Positions 1 to 5,144 of a stretch of DNA of 5,433 nt are shown in pieces. How positions within the stretch are numbered: the first letter of the stretch is position 1; each line of letters opens with the position of its first letter. The stretch is from Gammaproteobacteria bacterium. GTDB taxonomy: Bacteria > Pseudomonadota > Gammaproteobacteria > Pseudomonadales > Azotimanducaceae. Both the position numbers and the translations under genes were made by a program. The stretch lies in contig QIDL01000224.1 of the NCBI GenBank assembly GCA_003228415.1, positions 1 to 5,433 of the forward strand, given 5' to 3'. A model generated the notes under the pieces. That model had not been told where the DNA came from and searched no databases. It saw only the letters and a list, made by a program, of their open reading frames with translations.

Positions 1-1
1 G

Positions 2-106
2 AATCTCAATTATGGCACTTTCGAGCGTAGCTTACAGAGTATGGTCAACGAGCCAAACAACGAAATCGAGTCCCGGCAAATTCCGCCTAACCCTTTCTCT
101 TCCTAA
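2..106 (+). CDS. Possible 3' end of an upstream gene (partial, unidentified)
   Basis: A frame is open from the window edge for 34 codons to a TAA at 104-106, ending in the residues RQIPPNPFSS. It is in the same frame as the following kinase and would leave a 30-bp gap before its ATG, which would fit an operon. I recognise no domain in this short tail. A second plus-strand frame is also open from base 3 to a TAA at 129-131, so the assignment is uncertain. All three minus-strand frames are stopped between bases 10 and 47, so no minus-strand gene crosses this segment. It may equally be non-coding leader DNA of the kinase. Confidence 0.3.
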   Translation, partial: NLNYGTFERSLQSMVNEPNNEIESRQIPPNPFSS

Positions 107-136
107 AGAAATTCATTCGGCAACCCTATAAAAGAA

Positions 137-1483
137 ATGAACCCGCTCGCAAGAGGCTTCCCAACTAGATATGTCGAAGAACTGGGGTTCGCCGCAATAC
201 GAAGCGCGCGATATTCAGAAAGCCAATTTGTCCTCTTCGGTTGGCTGTCATGGCTCATCCCTATCGGCGCAATTGTCGACTATATCGTCGGCAACCCAAC
301 GTTTGATACGATTCTGGTTAGAACTTCGGCAGCGTTCATTTGCATCCCGCTGATTCTACATAAGAAAATCCCTGCAAAGTATAAGACCCACTACCACATT
401 TACTTTGTTTCTGTGTTGGCTTACATATTTCCTTTTACGTACGGCTTCATGCTTTCAATGAATGCTGCTACTACTCCCGCAGGGCAGGAAATACACATAA
501 TATGGATTCTGCAATATTTCGTGGCTCTATTCCTCTTCATTCAACTAGTTGTAGACGGATCTCTAGCCACATCTTTATGGCTGGTATCAAGTTTTTTAGC
601 CCTCTGCCCCATCATTTTACTTACTGATCCCAACACGCATGAGCTAGAGCGAGTCTTTGTCTATCCAATTACCGGCTACGTTACGGCCCTTGGTCTCGGG
701 ATCTTTACCAACCGAAAAACCGACATCATTAACTCTGAAAAGGCAGTTACCGCATCCGCCATCGGCGCTAACCTCGCCCACGAGCTCCGTACGCCGTTAG
801 CCAGCATACGGGCCATGTCTCAAGGTGTGGCTAATCTGTTACCGGTGCTCACCGATGCCTACAACAAGGCAAAGGCTTCAGGCATCGAAGTAGCGCCGCT
901 TCGAAAATCTCAGGTTTCTCAACTGGACGATACCCTGGCGTCAATTCGCAACGAGGTGGAATACTCGAATACGATTATCGACATGCTTCTCGTCAATACA
1001 GCCGACAAACCACTGTCGGACGCGGACTCAGATCAATTTTCTGTAAACGGAGTCATCGAAGAGGCAATCGCACGATACCCGTTCAACAACGCGAAAGAAC
1101 GTGAGCTGATTTCGGTAAGCGTTGCTGAAGATTTCCGAATCGCCGCGCCTCATTTGCTCGTGATCCATGTGCTATTCAACCTGATCAAGAACGGACTGTA
1201 TTTTGTCCAGAAGTCTGGGAAGGGATCGATTCAGATTTCCGCTATTCTAAGCGACCCTGGCGGTCAGATTATCGTCCACGACACTGGCACCGGGATTCCC
1301 GCAAGTATCAGACCCCACATATTCGAACGATTCTATACCACCACGCATACCGGCCAGGGAGCCGGCATCGGCCTCAGCTTCTGCCACATGGTTATGGAAT
1401 CGATCGGCGGATCAATATCGTGCGATTCTCAGGACGGGGAGTACACGACTTTTACCCTGGCTTTCCCGCAGGCTACAGGTTGA
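137..1483 (+). CDS. CqsS/LqsS-like membrane sensor histidine kinase (no receiver domain)
   Basis: Probable inner-membrane receptor kinase of the alpha-hydroxyketone quorum-sensing type. Residues 30-190 contain six hydrophobic segments (about 30-50, 56-74, 86-108, 119-139, 141-162, 173-190). The dimerisation/phosphoacceptor domain has an H-box HELRTP with His215. The ATPase domain (about 300-446) has an N-box with Asn348 and Asn352 (NLIKNGL), G1 box DTGTGIP at 382-388, F-box FERFYTT from 396 and G2 box GAGIGLSF at 408-415, so it looks catalytically complete. From memory, similarity to Vibrio CqsS runs through the membrane part (PF..xFM..MN near 99-109), the EYSN..IDMLL helix and the C-terminal FCHMVMESIGGSI region. 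Vibrio CqsS continues into a receiver domain; this 448-residue protein stops after the ATPase, as Legionella LqsS does. The ATG at 137 is chosen because an in-frame stop lies at 104-106 and no other good start precedes helix 1. Its ribosome site is weak (AAAGAA just upstream). Its partner regulator and ligand are not in the window. Confidence 0.88.
   Translation: MNPLARGFPTRYVEELGFAAIRSARYSESQFVLFGWLSWLIPIGAIVDYIVGNPTFDTILVRTSAAFICIPLILHKKIPAKYKTHYHIYFVSVLAYIFPFTYGFMLSMNAATTPAGQEIHIIWILQYFVALFLFIQLVVDGSLATSLWLVSSFLALCPIILLTDPNTHELERVFVYPITGYVTALGLGIFTNRKTDIINSEKAVTASAIGANLAHELRTPLASIRAMSQGVANLLPVLTDAYNKAKASGIEVAPLRKSQVSQLDDTLASIRNEVEYSNTIIDMLLVNTADKPLSDADSDQFSVNGVIEEAIARYPFNNAKERELISVSVAEDFRIAAPHLLVIHVLFNLIKNGLYFVQKSGKGSIQISAILSDPGGQIIVHDTGTGIPASIRPHIFERFYTTTHTGQGAGIGLSFCHMVMESIGGSISCDSQDGEYTTFTLAFPQATG
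1473..1483. other. 11-bp overlap of two convergent genes
   Basis: The kinase stop codon TGA (1481-1483, plus strand) lies beyond the stop codon of the amidohydrolase (CTA at 1473-1475, read as TAG on the minus strand). The 3' ends of the two genes therefore overlap, with no intergenic DNA and no recognisable intrinsic terminator between them. Transcripts from the two strands would be complementary here and probably over a longer run-through region. Confidence 0.9.
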
Positions 1484-2552
1484 ATACTGCCTCTGCGTTT
1501 CTCCACAGCACATCGTTGGCCACCGGCAGGTGCTCAGACACGTTGAGCGCGTCCACATGAGGATAATCGGTTCCCCACATGATCCGATCTTCTCCGACCT
1601 GTTCGAGGGCCGTCTCAATTAGACGTTCACCCTGTTCGGCCACGAAATAGCAGTTCTCGCGAATGTATTCGCTGGGCCTTTTCTTCAAAGGCACAATTTC
1701 CCTGAACGCCTCATACTTCGCGTCGAGTCTGTCCATCAGATATGGGGCATACCCACATCCTGCTTCAACGCTCACAACTTTTAGTCTCGGATACCGATCG
1801 AAAAGCTGATCTGTAATCACACTGGTCATGGCTGGAATCAGTTGACCGGTACCGCCGAGTCCAAAACCGAAAATTGGTCCGGGCGTCGTTTCGTGCCAGG
1901 CGGCGAAGGGAAGTGCAGCCCCGCTAAATCGCACAATGACGTGAAAGCACCCTGGAATGTCCGCATCCTGGCAACGCGACCAAAGCGGATCGAAGTGAGG
2001 GTTCGCTGGGCGTTTCCCGTCGACCGTCTCAGGGGGCACGAATAACCCTCTGAATCCGAGTTTGATACAACGATCCAGCTCTTCGCTGGCCGCATTCACA
2101 TCATGCCAATTGACGATAGCAACCGCAGCCAGTCTGTCTGGCTGAGTCTGAGTAAATTCCGCCATCCAGTTGTTGTACGCTCGACAGTAAGCGTTGGCGA
2201 GGCCCCGGTCTTCGGTCGGAAACGGTAGAATTCCGATCGTAGGAAACAGCACGCATTTGCTGATTCCCCATCCATCCATCCGCACCAGGCGCGCGACGGG
2301 ATCGTAACTATCCAGCGGGTTGTCCCGCAGATACGAACGTTTACCGGAAAACAGATCTGCTTTGCTATCCTCCGCACCACCAAGCCCCGCCACCACACCC
2401 TGCAGCACAACTTCTTCACCGATAATCAGCTTCTCAACGCCATCGACCTCTTCAATGCGAATGGCCCGATCCCGAAATTTCGGTTCGAGATAGCGCTGCC
2501 ATAGATCGGCTGGTTCCAGCACATGCGCATCACAATCAACTATCTGAGACAT
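1473..2552 (-). CDS. Amidohydrolase family (Amidohydro_2) metal-dependent hydrolase/decarboxylase
   Basis: A 359-residue TIM-barrel enzyme of the Amidohydro_2 family, which includes ACMSD and gamma-resorcylate decarboxylase; likely cytoplasmic because no signal peptide is seen. The N-terminal metal motif is DCDAH (Asp6, Asp8, His10, then Glu13), the D.D.H form rather than H.H. Further expected active-site positions are His204 (CFHVIV), Glu263 in SVEAGCGY and Asp329 in WGTDYPH. The stretch YDPVARLVRMD..GISKCVLFP (84-104) is typical of a large environmental subfamily. The C-terminus is intact (NAEAVFNL). The start is supported by AGGAG five bases upstream. It lies 33 bp downstream of the serine hydrolase and is probably its operon partner. 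The substrate cannot be read from the sequence: C-C or C-N bond hydrolysis and decarboxylation are all possible in this family. Confidence 0.9.
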   Translation of the reverse strand: MSQIVDCDAHVLEPADLWQRYLEPKFRDRAIRIEEVDGVEKLIIGEEVVLQGVVAGLGGAEDSKADLFSGKRSYLRDNPLDSYDPVARLVRMDGWGISKCVLFPTIGILPFPTEDRGLANAYCRAYNNWMAEFTQTQPDRLAAVAIVNWHDVNAASEELDRCIKLGFRGLFVPPETVDGKRPANPHFDPLWSRCQDADIPGCFHVIVRFSGAALPFAAWHETTPGPIFGFGLGGTGQLIPAMTSVITDQLFDRYPRLKVVSVEAGCGYAPYLMDRLDAKYEAFREIVPLKKRPSEYIRENCYFVAEQGERLIETALEQVGEDRIMWGTDYPHVDALNVSEHLPVANDVLWRNAEAVFNL

Positions 2553-2557
2553 GTGAG

Positions 2558-2562
2558 CTCCT
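2558..2562 (-). promoter_or_regulatory. Ribosome binding site of the amidohydrolase
   Basis: On the minus strand, AGGAG lies 5 bases before the ATG at 2550-2552. This is a strong Shine-Dalgarno match and supports the chosen start. Confidence 0.8.
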
Positions 2563-2565
2563 ACC

Positions 2566-2592
2566 TGGCTGCTACAAATTGGCTGCTACAAA
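2566..2592. repeat. 13-bp tandem direct repeat (14-bp period) at a gene end
   Basis: The sequence TGGCTGCTACAAA occurs at 2566-2578 and again at 2580-2592, separated by a single T. The second copy contains the TAG stop codon of the serine hydrolase (CTA at 2586-2588 on the plus strand). The first copy fills most of the 33-bp spacer and abuts the amidohydrolase ribosome site. It looks like a simple recent tandem duplication. Confidence 0.9.
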
Positions 2593-3743
2593 CATTGATA
2601 AACACTTTCGGCGCACCGCGTTGCAGAAGCTCCACCTGTAACCACACCTTCCTGCATCTGATTCATCGCAAAGCAGAAGCTCACCCGTGCTGCAGGGTCG
2701 CGGAATGCCATGGAACCACCGGCACCCGCATGGCCGAAACTACCTTCGCGGACGCCAATTGGCGCGGAGTCGTGGTGAAGCATGAACCCGAGGCCAAAGT
2801 GCGAAATCGACTTGAGCACCTCATCCGGGCCGAATGACTGGGTGCTGGTGGCTTCCTGGACCAGTTCTGCGGGCAGCAGTTCGCTAATGACGTCGTAGAA
2901 CCCGGCAAGGCTGCGCGCCGTGCCATGGCCGTTCATCGCCGGGAGCTCGGCCGATCTGAATCGATCTGTATTCATGTAGCCGGGACCCAGAGACGGATTC
3001 TGAAAAGCAGCTCCCGTCGGTGTATTGATGTCGCGAAAGTCAGACATCATCTTCATTGAGGGCTCAGAAAGCACCGCTTCTTCACCGGGGCGAATCCGGG
3101 CTGGCAATATCTGCGCGCAACGGGTCAGATCGGCAGCGGCGAGCCCGATGTGGAAATCGAGGTCGCGTGGACGGGCCACAGCCGATTGAAACCAATCGCT
3201 GATACCCTTGCCGGATGCCCGGCGCAATACTTCTCCCAACAGGAAGCCGAATGTCCTCGCATGGTAGCCATGTTTCTCGCCCGGCACCCACCACAACCGT
3301 TCCCGGGAGAGTTTTCTGGTAACTCCGGTCCAGTCGTATAACAGGTCTCGCTCAACAGGGTCATGAAATCCCACCAGACCGGCTTGATGGGTGAGGAGAT
3401 GACGGATGGTGATCGCTGCTTTTTCATGGCGATCAAATTCAGGCCAATAGCTTATGACCCTTTCGTCGAGTCGCAGGATATTTTCCGCCACCGCCTGTAG
3501 AACGCATAGTGCCGTGACTCCCTTGGTGGCCGAAAAGACACAGCTCAGGGTATCCCGCGACCATTCCTGTTCTTTCTTTCGATCAAGATGTCCGGCCCAC
3601 ACATCCACCACCAGGCGTCCATCGACCATGACCGCCAGAGCAGCTCCCACATCCCGCCCTTCGGCGAAACCGGCCAGGAAGGATTCCGCCACTGCAGTGA
3701 ATCCCGAATCGACATCACCATGCAGTTCAAGTTGAATAGCCAT
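2586..3743 (-). CDS. Beta-lactamase-fold serine hydrolase (family VIII esterase/EstB-like)
   Basis: A 385-residue serine hydrolase of the beta-lactamase/penicillin-binding-protein fold (CubicO/AmpC group), most like carboxylesterases of the EstB type that act on short esters or lactones. The nucleophile motif SxxK is SATK with Ser71 and Lys74. The second motif is Tyr160 in GYHARTFGFLLGEVLRR. The third motif is HAG at 338-340 (FGHAGAGGS), which replaces the KTG of true class C beta-lactamases. The N-terminus (VDSGF..V..SFLAGF..GRDVGAALAVMVDGR) is the usual start of this group. There is no signal peptide, so it is probably cytoplasmic. The ATG is the only usable start, since an in-frame stop lies just upstream, but no spaced Shine-Dalgarno is present: five Gs directly abut the ATG. 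It is probably the first gene of an operon with the amidohydrolase. The natural substrate is unknown; antibiotic resistance should not be assumed. Confidence 0.9.
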   Translation of the reverse strand: MAIQLELHGDVDSGFTAVAESFLAGFAEGRDVGAALAVMVDGRLVVDVWAGHLDRKKEQEWSRDTLSCVFSATKGVTALCVLQAVAENILRLDERVISYWPEFDRHEKAAITIRHLLTHQAGLVGFHDPVERDLLYDWTGVTRKLSRERLWWVPGEKHGYHARTFGFLLGEVLRRASGKGISDWFQSAVARPRDLDFHIGLAAADLTRCAQILPARIRPGEEAVLSEPSMKMMSDFRDINTPTGAAFQNPSLGPGYMNTDRFRSAELPAMNGHGTARSLAGFYDVISELLPAELVQEATSTQSFGPDEVLKSISHFGLGFMLHHDSAPIGVREGSFGHAGAGGSMAFRDPAARVSFCFAMNQMQEGVVTGGASATRCAESVYQCL

Positions 3744-3779
3744 CCCCCGACCATCAGCAAAGAGCCAGCATAGCAGTTA
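3744..3779. promoter_or_regulatory. 36-bp divergent intergenic region
   Basis: This is the only DNA between the divergent starts of the serine hydrolase (minus) and the MATE transporter (plus). It is too short to hold two separate full promoters, so at least one must overlap the opposite coding region. I see no convincing -35/-10 pair in either direction. A TTGAAT at 3732-3737 resembles a -35 box for the plus strand but has no good -10 at 17 bp. Neither gene has a well-spaced Shine-Dalgarno sequence here. A shared operator is plausible from the layout but not visible as a clear inverted repeat. Confidence 0.4.
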
Positions 3780-5108
3780 ATGTCCAGTAGAGACCTTACC
3801 CAGGGCGCGGTGGCGTCTTCTGTTTTCAAACTGACCGCGCCAATGATGGTAGGCATCTCCGCCAACATCTCGGTCTCCATGCTGGAGATCGGTTTTATTG
3901 GTCAGCTCAGCACGAAACACCTGGCTGCGATCACTTTCACCTTCCCCGTTGTCATGATCTTGAGCAGCCTCGCGCTAGGCATCAGTATCGGTGCATCATC
4001 CGTCATTGCTCGAGGCGTCGGAGCGGGAACGGCAGACGAGGTGAAGCGGCTCGGGACGCATGCCATCCTCCTGGTCATTGGCACCATGGCCGTACTTTCC
4101 ACAGTGGGCTACTTCAGTATTGATCCGGTGTTCACGTTTCTGGGTGCGAGTGACGAGTTGTTGCCGCTGATCCACAGCTATCTGGACATCTACTACCCTA
4201 CGATGTTGCTGTTCACCACCACGATGGTGGCGGGGAACATCATGCGAGCCAACGGCAACGCCACGATTCCTGGCGTGGTTATGACGGTGGGCGCGCTGTT
4301 CAACCTGGCTATGGATCCGTTCCTGATCGGCTGGTTCGGCCTGCCGCGACTGGAGCTCACCGGGGCTGCGGTTGCCGCAGCCATCTCTCGCCTCGGCACC
4401 GCAACGGTTTTGATTTACTACATCTCGCACGGCGGCCTCATCACCACCAAACGCATATTTCAGAAGTTCCCTGAATCCGCGAAGCGGATTCTGCATATCG
4501 GGTTACCGGCCATGGCGACCCAACTCATCGGTCCGGTATCGGCCGCCGTCATCACCCGTATGCTGGCTCACCACGGTGAAACGGTGGTGGCAGGATTCGG
4601 CGTTGCGACCAGGATCGAGTCAGTCGCGGTAATGATGTTGTTTGCCCTGTCCGCCAGCATCGGGCCGTTCGTAGGACAGAACTGGGGGGCCAATCGTCCT
4701 GAACGGGTCCGCGAAGGTCTGAAAGTGACCTACCAGTTCTGCCTCGTCTGGGGCTTGGTCGTTGCGATCCCGTTGTTGATCTTCGGTTCGTCGATTGCCG
4801 GGTGGGTCGACGATTCTTCAGAGGTCATATCCACCGCGGCCTATTACCTGTCAATCGTGCCCTGGACCTACGGTTTGTGGGGCGTACTCATGATGTCTTC
4901 CGCTTCGTTCAACGCGCTCGGTAAACCGCTGCCGTCCACCGCATTGTCCTTCTCACGCATGTTCATCATCTACATTCCGATTGCTTTGGTTCTGGACCAC
5001 TATTTCGGCTACCAGGGCATTTTCATTGCCACAGCGATCAGCAACGCCTTGATGGGCGTGCTGGGCTTCCTCTGGTTCAGGCGGCGGGTTTTCCCCCGTG
5101 CTGCTTGA
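3780..5108 (+). CDS. MATE family multidrug/cation antiporter
   Basis: A 442-residue inner-membrane exporter of the MATE family, which expels organic cations, drugs or metabolites using a Na+ or H+ gradient. Length and hydrophobicity fit 12 membrane helices in two repeats. Family signatures are the N-terminal DLTQG..ASSVFKLTAPMM, RANGN at 156-160, NLAMDP at 175-180, ELTGAAVAA at 192-200, AGFGVATRIE at 271-280, PFVGQNWGANRPERV at 296-310 and NALGKP at 378-383. The subgroup looks closer to DinF-like than to classic NorM proteins. Glu36 occupies the helix-1 position where most members have Asp; Asn175 and Asp179 form the expected N-x3-D pair. The ATG is fixed by an in-frame TAG at 3771-3773, two codons upstream, and by the family-typical N-terminus, but no ribosome site stands at normal distance (the nearest, AAAGAG, is about 15 bases away). 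The quinone oxidoreductase follows after 36 bp. The substrate is unknown. Confidence 0.93.
   Translation: MSSRDLTQGAVASSVFKLTAPMMVGISANISVSMLEIGFIGQLSTKHLAAITFTFPVVMILSSLALGISIGASSVIARGVGAGTADEVKRLGTHAILLVIGTMAVLSTVGYFSIDPVFTFLGASDELLPLIHSYLDIYYPTMLLFTTTMVAGNIMRANGNATIPGVVMTVGALFNLAMDPFLIGWFGLPRLELTGAAVAAAISRLGTATVLIYYISHGGLITTKRIFQKFPESAKRILHIGLPAMATQLIGPVSAAVITRMLAHHGETVVAGFGVATRIESVAVMMLFALSASIGPFVGQNWGANRPERVREGLKVTYQFCLVWGLVVAIPLLIFGSSIAGWVDDSSEVISTAAYYLSIVPWTYGLWGVLMMSSASFNALGKPLPSTALSFSRMFIIYIPIALVLDHYFGYQGIFIATAISNALMGVLGFLWFRRRVFPRAA
4364..4382. repeat. Perfect 8-bp inverted repeat with 3-base loop inside the MATE gene
   Basis: GGCTGCGG (4364-4371), loop TTG, then CCGCAGCC (4375-4382) can form a GC-rich stem-loop in DNA or mRNA. 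It lies over the Gly-Ala-Ala-Val-Ala-Ala codons around residues 195-201. Alanine codons (GCN) favour such pairing by chance, and no U-run follows, so it is not an intrinsic terminator. Confidence 0.85.
4473..4491. repeat. Perfect 8-bp inverted repeat with GAA loop inside the MATE gene
   Basis: GAATCCGC (4473-4480), loop GAA, then GCGGATTC (4484-4491). Its core is GCGAAGC (4479-4485), a sequence known to form an unusually stable single-stranded DNA mini-hairpin. It covers codons for residues 232-238, in the cytoplasmic loop between the two halves of the transporter. No U-run follows, so it is not an intrinsic terminator. Confidence 0.85.
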
Positions 5109-5129
5109 TACCATATGGCAACAGGATCA

Positions 5130-5136
5130 GGGGGAG
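5130..5136 (+). promoter_or_regulatory. Ribosome binding site of the quinone oxidoreductase
   Basis: GGGGGAG ends 8 bases before the ATG at 5145. This is a strong Shine-Dalgarno match and selects this start over the internal ATGs (for example codons 7 and 16). Confidence 0.8.
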
Positions 5137-5144
5137 AATTCATA

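Noticed and set aside
127..133. TATAAAA just before the kinase start, resembling a -10 box
   Set aside because: It lies 4 bases from the ATG, so transcription would begin within or after the start codon, and no -35 box stands at the right distance.
1460..1495. Possible bidirectional terminator between the convergent genes (AGGC and GCCT at 1470-1492)
   Set aside because: The pairing is only 4 bp across a 15-base loop and there is no T-run on either strand.
1838..2419. Shorter open frames on both strands within the amidohydrolase gene
   Set aside because: They lie entirely inside a gene with clear family motifs, and their translations show no recognisable protein features.
2472..2483. Perfect 12-bp palindrome CCGAAATTTCGG near the 5' end of the amidohydrolase gene
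   Set aside because: It encodes conserved-looking residues (Pro-Lys-Phe-Arg) within the gene, is a single copy, and is expected occasionally by chance.
2586..3743. Reading the serine hydrolase as an antibiotic-resistance beta-lactamase
   Set aside because: There is no signal peptide for periplasmic export and the KTG motif is replaced by HAG, which fits esterase-type members of the fold.
3545..3880. A 111-codon minus-strand open frame spanning the divergent gap
   Set aside because: It overlaps the well-supported starts of both the esterase and the MATE gene, has no domain and no ribosome site, and reads as an out-of-frame shadow.
3996..4496. A 166-codon open frame on the minus strand inside the MATE gene
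   Set aside because: Its product is rich in Arg, His, Gln and Asn with no recognisable motif, as expected for the antisense shadow of a high-GC membrane protein gene; the sense gene is unambiguous.
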